Assembly (NCBI RefSeq): GCF_021134715.1
Contig: NC_060028.1
Span: forward strand, 6,718,501-6,782,500
DNA: 64,000 nt
Direction of reading: 5' to 3'
Source: Daphnia pulex
Taxonomy: Eukaryota > Arthropoda > Branchiopoda > Diplostraca > Daphniidae
In this document: piece after piece, positions 25,533 to 35,609 of the stretch
Layout: every line of letters starts with the position of its first letter
Numbering within the stretch: position 1 is the first letter of the stretch
Notes under the pieces: generated by a model
The model's input: the letters and a program-made list of their open reading frames with translations, nothing else
Database searches by the model: none
What the model was told of the DNA's origin: nothing
Program-made: the position numbers and the translations under genes

Positions 25533-27090
25533 AAACTAATCCAACACTTTTTTTTTCTTTGGGAAAGAGTTGGGAAAGGATTTTGTTATGTATTATTTAA
25601 TTTTTCCTAGTCCTACCCCGTTTATGAAATCCCAAAGTAAAACTAGCTGGATCCAATACGAAAAAGCTGCTTTGATCTGTCTGTGTTTACAGTTTGGTTT
25701 CATATTCCTCGCGAACGAAGAATAGACATGGGTGATTGTTGTTACATCTTTTACGTTTCATTTTAAGTTGCGGAAGCGACAAAATTTGTTCTTAAATATA
25801 TGGCGAAATAGAAATTTCAGCTTTCTACGTAGCTAGCTGTTTCTGTTTGCATACACTTAAATAAATAGATTTGTCCTAACGTTTTACATGTATCTACTCG
25901 TGCCTCGTGAATGGTCATTGCATTAAATATCAAGCAAATTGATTCGAGAAATATTTTATTTACAATACTTATTGTCGAGCTTTTTTTTAAAAATCGTGAC
26001 TTGGGAGACCCAGGTAAGATCCATCCAGATCCATCAGGTGCTGTAATGTAAGTAGGACTTACTACCAAAATATTCTTGACAGATGTATACATGAAAACAT
26101 TAATTTCGGGTTATTAAAATGGGGGCATTAAAATGGCTCAAAGAACTTTTTTGTAGTTGTAATTCGACACTATTCGTCTGTATCGCCGTCTGTATCACAA
26201 TGAAAAGAAATGGTTTCTCATGTAACTCTGTGGTGATCTCTCAAATCACGCAACTCTCTGAAGGGGGGGGGGGGGTAGAGGAGACAATTCCACGATATTA
26301 CTTTCACGAAAAACCTGCATGGCTGAGACTATTCCCACGAGTTGGCTCCCCTTTTTTGCGATGGAGTTAAGCTTTCCACAGTAGACTGGTCTACGGTTTA
26401 CTCACAAGATTCGCGTGGTCCAGACATGATCGTTGTTAAGAAAAAATGAATCTCTCATGAAAAGACACTCCCAAAGTCACAATACTTAAGAGATCAGATC
26501 AGCACTCTATAGGAAGTCTATGATGAGAAGTGTAGCTTCTCTTCCAGTGAAAACTTAGAAAATGAGATTTTGTGTTACAAAAAACTAGAGCTATTTTATT
26601 GTACTAACAACTAACATATTTCTTACTAGATTTATCAACCCTGAAATCCGAAGTTTCAGCTCTGGATGAGCTTAGTCGCAAACTTAATGTAGAAACGGTT
26701 TTACTTCTCGAAGCGGTTCTCATAATCTAGTAAAGCTCGCGGTATATAATTCCTCTGCATCAAAAGTCTCATCGATTGCACGCTAAATTCCTTAACCATG
26801 GGACGGTCGCTGTTCCGTTTAGTCCGGGAATACTGTCAATTACGCAAGAATGGCTGTCAAATGTCAAACCCCCGACAACGACGGTTGCAGACGACAAAAT
26901 GGCGACCATCGAGTTTCTCGCGTGAGTTACCGAGCGCGAAATTCCTTTATCAAAATTTTAGTATTAGTGGAGATGGAGTAAGGGTTGATATTAAGAGATA
27001 ATGGCGGCAATTGTTTCAAGGGCGTCCTTGAGTGACGCAATCTGTCGCACTATTTCACCCTAAAGCGTTTCATTTTCAAGTGGCAACCCC
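25533..27090. other. Intergenic region, no gene recognised
   Basis: About 1.56 kb between AAGAB and the TATA-driven gene. It includes the AAGAB 3' UTR, a G homopolymer near 26265-26274 and short unconvincing ORFs. An AT-rich GGTATATAA box is present near 26751 but no credible ORF follows it. Nothing else was identified. Confidence 0.45.
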
Positions 27091-27098
27091 TATATAAG
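27091..27098 (+). promoter_or_regulatory. TATA box
   Basis: TATATAAG preceded by a C-rich stretch (CAACCCC). It lies roughly 30 bp before the likely start of a short non-coding exon, which ends in a GTAATT donor at 27183. It is correctly placed for the gene whose ATG is at 27244. Confidence 0.6.
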
Positions 27099-27243
27099 TA
27101 GGTGTGAAATATCCAATTTTTGGCTCAGATCTTCGGCTCGTCTCTTCTTGCAAAGTCGTCTAAGAACGTCAGTCGTCCAAAGGTAATTCAAATTGTTTTA
27201 TCAAAATTTATTTTTATTTCTATTTGTTAATTTCTGTTTACAG

Positions 27244-28032
27244 ATGGCTACCACTATCGCCCCGATGGTTTATACCAGCTCTATCGCTCCTCTCTTCGTC
27301 TACGGTGTCACACAAGCCCCTTATGCTGCTCCTGCTGGACCTGTTTATGCTTCAGCTCCTGAATCCGTCCGGTTGACGCCGATGATGGTGATGCCCGATA
27401 GTCTGCTGGTGGAAGAGGATATCGGCGAGTCTGGCCTGACGAAGTTGCTGAAGAAGGCGATGATTGCTCTTCCGTTGGCGATAGTTCTACCGATAGCGAT
27501 TCCTCTGATCTTCGTCATCAAGTATCTGATCAGTGGTGGAGTTTACGCCGGGAATATACCATTTTTCGGTGCCGCGACGGAGGCGCCAATCTTGCAGCAA
27601 ACGACGCCATTCTTCACGACTGGCATGCCGACGACGACCGTCCCGCCGTACAATGGACCACAAGGCTTTTACACTGGTCCTGGATCTGGAGGATACGGTG
27701 GTGGACCGCAAATTCCACAAAATGATCAAAATTGGAGCCAACGTAAACGTCGCGAAGCAGATGCTTCTTCTTCCGGGCTTCCGTCGATGAGCCTGGCCCA
27801 AGTTGAGCGACTGACGAAAGTTGTTTTTGCCGCTATGCGCTCTCAAGAATGCATCCAGCGTCTTCTGTGTGAAGTCGGTTCCATGTCTAAATCTTTCTCA
27901 GATACTGCCCATTCGGTTGCTGTGGCTGTCGAGTCTTTCGTTCCGGAATCGATCAAGGCGTCCTACGACGTGTTTGCAAAGGCGGAAAATTGCGAGCAGT
28001 ATGTTTGCGGATCACTTAAAGTCAAGAAATGA
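27244..28032 (+). CDS. Unrecognised membrane/secreted protein with furin-type site
   Basis: A 262-residue ORF whose ATG directly follows an acceptor (TTTACAG), so the 5' UTR carries an intron at 27183-27243. The N-terminal 50 residues are rich in A, P, Y and V, like arthropod cuticle or secreted proteins. A strong hydrophobic segment (ALPLAIVLPIAIPLIFVIKY) is at about residues 77-96. A T/P/G/Y-rich linker follows, then the dibasic RKRRE motif at about 171-175, a good furin site. The C-terminal part has spaced cysteines (SQECIQRLLCEVGS and ENCEQYVC), loosely like arthropod families with a CxxRxLCE motif. No enzyme domain is seen. AATAAA near 28092 would end the transcript. Arthropod-specific precursor is the best description; function unknown. 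Confidence 0.72.
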   Translation: MATTIAPMVYTSSIAPLFVYGVTQAPYAAPAGPVYASAPESVRLTPMMVMPDSLLVEEDIGESGLTKLLKKAMIALPLAIVLPIAIPLIFVIKYLISGGVYAGNIPFFGAATEAPILQQTTPFFTTGMPTTTVPPYNGPQGFYTGPGSGGYGGGPQIPQNDQNWSQRKRREADASSSGLPSMSLAQVERLTKVVFAAMRSQECIQRLLCEVGSMSKSFSDTAHSVAVAVESFVPESIKASYDVFAKAENCEQYVCGSLKVKK

Positions 28033-28729
28033 AATTTTTCTCGTTCCCAATATTTACCAATTGTGCATATAATGTAAACTTAAAACCCAAATAATAAAAG
28101 TTGTTTATTTCCATGTCTTTTGTCTTCTTTTATTTACTTATAGCAAATATTTTCGTAGTCCGCTTTTTGCAATAATTGCGCCATCTATCTAGTGAATCCT
28201 ATTCATTCCTAAGCCCTAACTGGCTAACTCTTCATCTGTTAAGATCTTGAAATCGATTAGCGATCATTGTAAAACATTAAAATGTTTGCCAATTATTGAC
28301 CAGCAATCAGCAGTTGCAGCTGACGATGCAGAATTTGATATGGCGATGAAAGCGAGTAATATTGTAAACAAAAATTACCAAATCAAAATGTACAATAAAA
28401 TTACCAAATCAAAATGTTGCAAATCCTTACGTTCGTAGGACTGGGTGGGTGACAACTGACAACCGAATCTTGACAAGAAAATGCATTTCTAAAACTTCAC
28501 CTAAAATCTTATCAACACTCCAAAACTGGAATCCTCTTCATCAAGATAAACGCAACATTCAAAGTGCACCAGTAATCCTTGGCAAGGGATTACTATTGAT
28601 CTAAACAGACATGAACCTACTAACTATTATACTATTAAAATTATTATTATTTAGACTCATATTAAATGATGTTTTTAATTTTTAACTCGGATCTGCTCGA
28701 ATCATGGGGACATGGGCACAGCACACAGA
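28033..28729. other. Intergenic region, no gene recognised
   Basis: About 700 bp after the unrecognised membrane protein. It begins with its 3' UTR (AATAAA near 28092) and continues as A/T-rich DNA with no supported gene. Confidence 0.5.
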
Positions 28730-28900
28730 CAGGGGCATGAAGAAATTTCCCATTAGGGGTTGTCCGCTTTTTTTACTAAAAGGTCTCTCGGTATGTCTGT
28801 ATGCCGCGAGAGCCTAGATGGCGCCACCGTCGGAGAGACCTCCCTATGCCTCCATGAAAAAGCAGGGGTATGGAGAGGAGCCATTCTCTCCATGCCCCTG
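28730..28900. mobile_element. Putative short MITE-like element with inverted ends
   Basis: CAGGGGCATG at 28730-28739 is matched by CATGCCCCTG at 28891-28900, and the similarity continues imperfectly for about six more bases. The right end also forms a local hairpin: CAGGGGTATGGAGAG at 28863 pairs with the final CTCTCCATGCCCCTG. The flanking 8-mers differ, so no target duplication supports it. It sits only 10 bp from the left target duplication of the hAT element. It might instead be a degraded fragment of a larger element. Confidence 0.35.
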
Positions 28901-28918
28901 ACTTGACTATGCACTAGC

Positions 28919-29868
28919 CAGTGGCTCCTATCTTTTGTAAAAGGTAAGTTAAGATAAGCTAAGATAAGATATTTTTGGTATCTTTTTGGTATCTTTTATC
29001 TTGTGTAAAATTCAGTTAAAATAAAGTATTTTTAACTTTAGGGTATGAAAATAATGGTATTATTTGGCCCTAAAAGATAAGATACTTGAGATCCCATCTA
29101 GCGGTAAAAAAATGATTTACTTTGAGGGATAAAATTTTTAAGGCCAAGGCCTGACCCTGACAGCTGACTCATCAGGACGTAGCAGACTACTTTCAGCCAT
29201 GCTTTCAGCGAAATGATTTCAGCGCCCGGCCAAAGTATTGGATGAGTTGGGGACTTATTTAAAAGAACCCATCGTAGCTATGGAAGTTCCAGTGAATTCA
29301 ATGGATCCCGACGGTGACCTTTGCGTCACTAAGCCCCTCGAGTATTGGAAATCTAATCAGTGTCGTTTTCGAATACTAAGCGAAATCGGCAGAGATGTTG
29401 TTAGCGTTGCAGCATCATCAGGATCTGTTGAACGAGCTTTCAGTGTGGCTTCGGATATTTTAACAGCAAAACGCGCAGCCATGAAACCAGAACTTTTCGT
29501 CAACTTGATGCTTATCAAGTGCAACGCAGGGCTTAAAGTTGGTTTACGTGATGCTGTCATTGCTGTGTAAACTAAAAGTAAGGCTTGTCATGCAATACAA
29601 TGCAGAAATTCAACAATTTATCAACTCAAATGTTCTTTTTCCTTTTTTTTTACTAAAAAATAACTTATATCTTATCTTAACTTATCTTATCTTTTTCCCA
29701 CCATAAAAATTCGGAAATAACTTATCTTTACTTTTTTTTTCAGATAATATCTTGTATCTTAGAATTTTTTTTCGGTATTTCTGAATAACTTAACTTAAAT
29801 TTTTTTTCGGGCAATTTTTTTTTAGTATCTTTAACTCTAGGGTAAAAAAAAAAAGATAGGAGCCACTG
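28919..29868 (+). mobile_element. Short hAT-superfamily DNA transposon with perfect 8-bp TSD
   Basis: The ends are perfect 18-bp terminal inverted repeats beginning CAGTGGCTCCTATCTTTT (right end is its complement). They are flanked by identical 8-bp direct repeats GCACTAGC at 28911-28918 and 29869-29876, the hallmark of hAT insertion. Inside each end lie repeated AAGATAAG/CTTATCTT motifs, typical of subterminal transposase-binding repeats. The interior keeps only the C-terminal hAT dimerisation region. At 950 bp it is a deletion derivative that would depend on a full-length relative; the intact duplication indicates a relatively recent insertion. Confidence 0.9.
29238..29570 (+). pseudogene. 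hAT transposase C-terminal dimerisation fragment
   Basis: A 110-codon frame inside the hAT element. It shows the family signature EYWKSNQCRF followed by SVERAFSVASDILTAKR and a terminal helix with VNLMLIKCNAG, corresponding to the hAT dimerisation domain. The DDE catalytic core and N-terminal BED finger are absent, so it cannot encode a working transposase. The ATG at 29238 is probably accidental, the result of an internal deletion. Confidence 0.8.
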
Positions 29869-30167
29869 GCACTAGCGAACATGCTTGCGTGCAATGGAGG
29901 ACGAATGCGAAAGGTACGTAACACCTATTACGTAATGTTTGGATCATTTTTACTGAGTGAACAAGATATGCAAAAATCTGAAGTTTAAGAAAAACATCAT
30001 AATGTAATTTTAAAATATTTAGCTTTTTAAGCTTTTAGACATTTACCATGGGAAAATGGATTTGCTCATCCATGCAACATGCGTCTAAGGCATATAAGGA
30101 ACATTCCAGTAGCTAATCCGAATCATGAATTTTGATAACTTCTTTGATCGACTTGTCCAGACTGAGA

Positions 30168-30890
30168 ATGAACGTAGGAAGAGACCTTACGAAGTTTGTC
30201 ACGAATTGGAGAATCTCAACACGCCCCGTTATTTATCACGAAAGGCAAATGGGTGGGAATATGTGCGCCCTTCACGCCATCAACAGCCTTTTGCAAGGGG
30301 CTTACTTCACAGCTACTGTTTTGGCCAATATTGGATATGAATTGGACAGTCAGGAGATGGCACTTATCGAATCTCCGTCAACTGAAGGCCACGGTATTGC
30401 TGATGATTATAATTCTTGGAGCAATTTCGATCCAACTGGCAACTATTCAATCCAGGTCATCACAGTTGCCCTATCTTACTTCCAGCTGGAATTGATACCG
30501 CTAAATAGTTCCAATCCTAGAGCCATCTCATCACGCCAGTGCACTTGTAATGAACAAGCTTTTCTGTGTCACAAAAATAACCACTGGTTCACGCTACGCA
30601 AGTTTGGGACAAGATGGTTCAATCTGAACTCTCTCTACCCGGGTCCTGAAGAAGTCCATCACGACGGGATTCAACTTTCTCTTTTCGCTACAAAAGAATC
30701 GATTGAGGATTTCACAGGGATTTTCATAGTGAATGGAAATCTAGAACGCATGGTAATGAACCGAATTCCACAGTATTCCAGCGAGGAAGGTTATGGAGAC
30801 GAAGACGATAATGATCGCAATAAGACAACGGAAGAATCAGAAAGTAAATTGAGTCAACTTCTTTCTTATATACACAATCTACTAAATTAG
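30168..30890 (+). CDS. Josephin-domain deubiquitinase, ataxin-3-like, single exon
   Basis: A 240-residue uninterrupted ORF. The Josephin catalytic triad is visible: Cys33 (GGNMCALHAINSLLQG), His139 (NNHWFTLRKFG) and Asn154 (WFNLNS). The His-Asn spacing of 15 equals that of human ataxin-3. There is one residue more than usual between the oxyanion glutamine (HERQ) and the cysteine. The family removes or edits ubiquitin chains. The C-terminus is acidic (EGYGDEDDND) and lacks an evident ubiquitin-interacting motif or polyglutamine tract. The gene lacks introns while most neighbours are intron-rich, and lies 300 bp from a hAT element, so a retrocopy is possible. The TAG stop is followed in frame by 34 more open codons. 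AATAAA is near 30987. Confidence 0.8.
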   Translation: MNVGRDLTKFVTNWRISTRPVIYHERQMGGNMCALHAINSLLQGAYFTATVLANIGYELDSQEMALIESPSTEGHGIADDYNSWSNFDPTGNYSIQVITVALSYFQLELIPLNSSNPRAISSRQCTCNEQAFLCHKNNHWFTLRKFGTRWFNLNSLYPGPEEVHHDGIQLSLFATKESIEDFTGIFIVNGNLERMVMNRIPQYSSEEGYGDEDDNDRNKTTEESESKLSQLLSYIHNLLN

Positions 30891-31590
30891 CAAAGCGATG
30901 AAGGACAGCCGACAGCGACGTTAACGGAAGAGAGATGTCTTGCTCTTGCATCATTAATTGACAAGTCTTTGAGTGAAGAGAAATTAAATAAACTTTAAAT
31001 GAGATATCTAGTCATTCCTTTTTACTTAATAAGTTTTTTTTTTACTCAAGATCATGGTTATAGAATACGTAGTAATGCGTAATACGTAATAGACTAATAG
31101 TATTCTATAGGCTCTGCTCGTACCTGGTAGTCTGGTACAATCTGGTCATGATCTGGTACAATTTATCAAAGATGATCTAGACAAAATTGTGAAATCGTGC
31201 AACTCAGCATCCGCAACTGTTCTATACGGAAGTGTTGGTTAGCAGACGTACACTCTAACAGCTGGGTTCCGTCGTCGACTCAAGTGAGTAAGTTTGGTTC
31301 GGGAAACAAAAGTGTCCAGAGAGATTACGAATTATTGGATCATTATAGATGCAATTGTAGAAGCTGGTATTGCACCATGAGTATATAACTATTTCAGAGG
31401 TATTTCAACACTTTTTGTTCTTATCAAGTACCTATTGTCTTTGATTCACTAGATCTATTCTGCCAAAGTATGTTATCTTATCTTGCAACTTTCACATCTT
31501 ATTAAATGAGAAATGAGACTTAAGTAAACCTATAGTTTTCCAAAATTGTTTGCAGGCTATTCAGGCCAAAATTCTCCTCTCCAGCCTGAT
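30891..31590 (+). other. 3' end of the Josephin gene, then 5' non-coding exon and intron of the NFX1 gene
   Basis: After the TAG at 30890 comes an in-frame open stretch to TAA near 30996-30998 and a polyadenylation signal. A candidate non-coding first exon for the next gene ends at 31283 with a strong donor (CAA|GTGAGTAAG). An intron then runs to the acceptor TTTGCAG at 31545-31551. The frame upstream of this donor has a stop and no ATG, so coding starts downstream. Confidence 0.45.
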
Positions 31591-34500
31591 ATGGCTTCCC
31601 ACAATGCTAATGGAAATGGTGGTTTGAATGGTGATTTCTCAAGAGGAGCTTACAGTGGCAGATATAGAAGTAGACCACATCCAAGAGGAAACAACAGAAG
31701 GCCTGAATTTCCTGATAACATCTCTACTTCAGTCAATGGGCAGATTTTCAATGAAGGACAGCACTCTCAAGAAGCAGTTGCCATTGCATCAGCTCATGAT
31801 GGTTCTGTTCCTTCAAGTGCACCAAAGCCTAGAAGAGGAAGGGGTTTTTCGGGACCATCCAGAAATGTCTACAGGGGACAATCTCAAGGCAACCATCAGT
31901 TTTCAGGAGATAATCAGCGACAAGGCTATAGTTTAAGGAATGATTCAAATTATGTTCAAAACCAACCCTTGAACACGCAAAGTAGGAATCAGTTCTCTCA
32001 AAATGATCGATTACAACAGACACAAGTTGCAAATCTGAGTGAGATTCAGTCTGGAACTTCTCAAGATTTATTGAGAATTGGTAAGTTAAGGGATTCTGAA
32101 GTGAATAATGTAAGTTTGTGCGGTCAGTTAGTAATTTTCTCAAATTTTTCTACAGATTTGTCACAAGTGTACAACAGAAGTACAGACAATGTTAGAGAAT
32201 TTAATCAACAGCAAAACACCTATTCAGAAAGAGGAATATCAACCAGACCAAAACAAAACAGAGCACCCAAGAAGCAACCATTCAGAAATCCTCAGTACAA
32301 AAACCATTCTGAGCAAAGTGAAAATTCTGAAACAGTGGCCGATTCTTATGCCACTTCGTCGTTTGCGTCACCATCCGTTTCTACTGCTACTTCTAATCTG
32401 GAGCATCAACCATATGAAAATATTCGAAAAGAGTACACTAGATACAAAGGCCGTCCAACCTTTGAAGGGCAATATGAAGGCAGTAATGGAAACAGAAATT
32501 CCCAAGACAGATATCGACGGGATGAAAGAAGTGGAGCCTACGGATCTCAAGAAAAATTTTATAGAGATGAAAGCAGTGGAAGTTATGCTTCACGAGATCG
32601 GTTCAAGTCAGATGAGCCAGTTAGGGCGTCTACTTCAAGCAACAGAGATCAAGTCGTTTTCAGTAAACCAACTCGAACTTATGATTCTCACAATTGGCGA
32701 TCTGAAGGCTTTAAAAAAGGGCTTTCTGTTCAGAAACAGAAAGCCAGCGAGGTCATGGCTGACACAGCCACTCAACGTGAACGTTTGACCACACAGCTGA
32801 CTAGTGGCACTTATGAGTGCATGGTTTGCTGTGAGTCAGTCAAACCAGTCCAGGTATTCAAAGCCTTTATGAGTAATTGTTTTATAGCATGAATTTCATT
32901 ATAATGTTGTTTTTTTTGTTTCACAATTATCTTTTATCCAGCCAATCTGGAATTGCAGCCAGTGTTTCCATGCTTTTCATCTCGGATGTGTGCGACGTTG
33001 GTCTCGTACATCTCAAGACGGTACGAGTTTTTTTTTTTTTTTTTTTTCTAAATTATATTTCTATGTTTTGATTATTATTTTTTTTCGTATTGTATAGAGA
33101 GTGGACATTGGCGTTGCCCAGGATGCCAATCAGTCAGTACATCTCTTCCAAGTTCATACTTGTGTTACTGTTCAAAGAGAAAAGATCCTGAATGGAACAG
33201 ACGTGAAACTCCTCATTCGTGTGGCGAAGTCTGTGGCAAAGCGCTGGGAGATGGTGTTAGCTGCACTCATTCTTGCACTCTTTTATGCCATCCTGGGCCT
33301 TGTCCTGTTTGTACGGCGCAGACTCAACGTAAATGTCCGTGTGGTAAATCCTCGCAGTTGGTTAAATGTGGCTCAGCAGATGCATTGCTATGTGGGGAGC
33401 CATGTGCCAAGCAGCTTTCCTGTAAGCTACATACCTGTCAAGAAGCATGTCATATTGGCCCTTGCGATCCATGTCAGCTTACTGTTCAACAAGTTTGCTT
33501 TTGCGGTCAGAGCACCAGGGAATTGCCGTGCTCAATCGATCACCCGGAAGAAGAGAAGTTCTCCTGCGAACTAGTTTGCAAGAAAAAGCTGAGCTGCGGA
33601 AGACACGAATGCCAACAAACGTGTCATTCCGGCGACTGTGGAGCTTGCCAGCTTGAAGTATCTACAATCACTACTTGTCCATGCGGCAAAGTTCAGTTGA
33701 AACAAATTTACAAGACCAAGGGAGTTGCCGAACGCAAGATTTGTACAGATCCCATTCCCGTTTGTGGAAAAGTGTGTGGCAAGGTCATGTTTTGTGGCCC
33801 TTCTGAGAACCCGCATACTTGCGCAGTCCCTTGTCATGGAGGTCCTTGTCCGCCTTGTACACTGTCAACAGATTTACGCTGCCGATGTGGACGAAACGAG
33901 AAAAAATTTCCTTGCAAGAAATTAAGCGAAATAGGAGAAGTATTGTGTGAACGACGCTGCAACAAAAAGCGTCAATGTGGACGGTAATGATGTTTTTCCT
34001 TCAATTTTTTCGCTGCATCAATGTTATTAATATATTCACATTATTTCTTTAGGCATAAGTGCACTCAAGTGTGCTGCATTGATAAGGAGCACATTTGCCC
34101 CCTGGTTTGTGGCCGTACCCTCAGCTGTGGTCTCGATCGATGCGAAGCTTTATGTCATGCCGGTAACTGCAATCGTTGCTACCGAGTTTCTTTCGACGAA
34201 CTTAGGTGCCACTGTGGAACCCAGGTGATGTATCCACCTGTGCCTTGCGGAACACGCCCACCCGATTGCAATAAAACATGTACAAGAGTACGTGCATGTG
34301 GCCATCCTCCATCACATAATTGCCATCCAGACGCTAATGGGTGTCCGCCGTGTACTACATTATGCGAAAAATTTTGTTATGGGAAACACGAGAAAAGGAA
34401 AAATATCCCGTGCCATTTGACCGAAGTAAGTTGTGGAAAAGCTTGTGGGCGTCCTATGAAGTGCGGCAAACACACCTGTCCAGTCACTTGCCACCCTGGT

Positions 34501-35609
34501 CCATGTCCTTCTACTTGCACGCAACCTTGTCCAGTTCAGAGAACCGACTGTGATCATTCTTGTGGTTTACCATGTCACGAAGGAATTTGCCCAGGAACAT
34601 CTTGTCGAGAGAAAGTCAAGGTTCAGTGTCAGGTATACTCAAAATCCTTTTTATTTTATTATTATTTATAATTTCCTACTTATTTTAACAAAATTTATGT
34701 TTACAGTGTGGCCAACGTACTGCTACTGTTTCTTGTGAAGAAAACGAGCTTTCTTACAGGAAAATGGCAACCGGACTGTTGGCCTCTAAAATGGCACAGT
34801 TGCAATCCGGCGAGTGTGTGGATCTTAAAGATTTATTGGGCAAAAGTGCGGCTAATAAGACCAAGAGTCTCGAATGCAACGAAGAATGTGCCCTTGTGGA
34901 TAGAAATCGACGTCTGGCCCTTGCATTGCAAATCAAGAATCCTAATCCGAAGCCGGGGGCTCCTCCTTATCCTGATTTGCTTAAAGAATGGGCCAAGAAA
35001 GACCCGCGCTTTGTCCAAATGGTACATGATAAATTGACCGAGCTTGTTCAATTGGCAAAGCAATCAATTGGTAAAATGAAAAGCCGTAGCCATTCATTTG
35101 ACTCAATGAATCGAGACAAACGCCAATTCATTCACGAGTACTGCGTTTTCTTTGGATGCGAATCGATGTGAGATTTTTTCAAAATGTTGCACTTGTAGAA
35201 TTGAATTAATCACATTCATTTTCTTTCTAATAGGTCTTACGATGATGAGCCCAAGCGTAACGTCGTTGCCACAGCTTTTGGAGAATTGTCTTTTTTGCCT
35301 GCTGTCAGCATCTTGGATGTTACTCGTCGTGAGTTGGGACAGCGGAAGATGCCTGCACCACCAAGGGGGACAGGGTTAGTTGTTCTGACTTCAGGTCCGC
35401 AACAGCAGCAGCAGCAGCAGCCAGTGCCTCAACAGTCGCAACAACCACCGAATGCATGGGGAAGTGTTGGATCTGCTGCACCCTTTAGAACTCTGTCTGA
35501 CGTCGTTAAAAGCACTCCAACACTCAAGAATCCACCCGAATCACCTGCTCCGGTCAAGTCTCAAGATCCTAAGCCACCGATGGTTGATTACTTTGATTTC
35601 ACTTCATAA
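31591..35609 (+). CDS. stc: NFX1 / shuttle craft homologue (RING, NF-X1 zinc fingers, R3H)
   Basis: Seven coding exons: 31591-32080, 32156-32853, 32942-33020, 33098-33983, 34053-34632, 34707-35167 and 35234-35609. Total 3570 nt, 1189 residues, all phases consistent. The N-terminal 380 residues are low-complexity, R/S/Q/N/G-rich. A RING-type finger follows (YECMVCCESV ... CSQCFHAFHLGCVRRW ... WRCPGCQ, about 384-436). Next is a long array of NF-X1 type zinc fingers with the repeated CGxHxCxxxCHxGxCxxC pattern (about 450-910), then an R3H domain (SMNRDKRQFIHEYCVFFGCES) and a glutamine-rich tail ending VDYFDFTS, as in vertebrate NFX1. Family members are nuclear nucleic-acid-binding regulators; Drosophila shuttle craft acts in neural development. 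The first in-frame ATG of the spliced frame was taken as start. AATAAA at 35683-35688. Confidence 0.93.

Noticed and set aside
30125-30340. ATG at 30125 as start of the Josephin gene
   Set aside because: It is in a different frame from the Josephin domain and would need a frameshift; the in-frame ATG at 30168 is sufficient.
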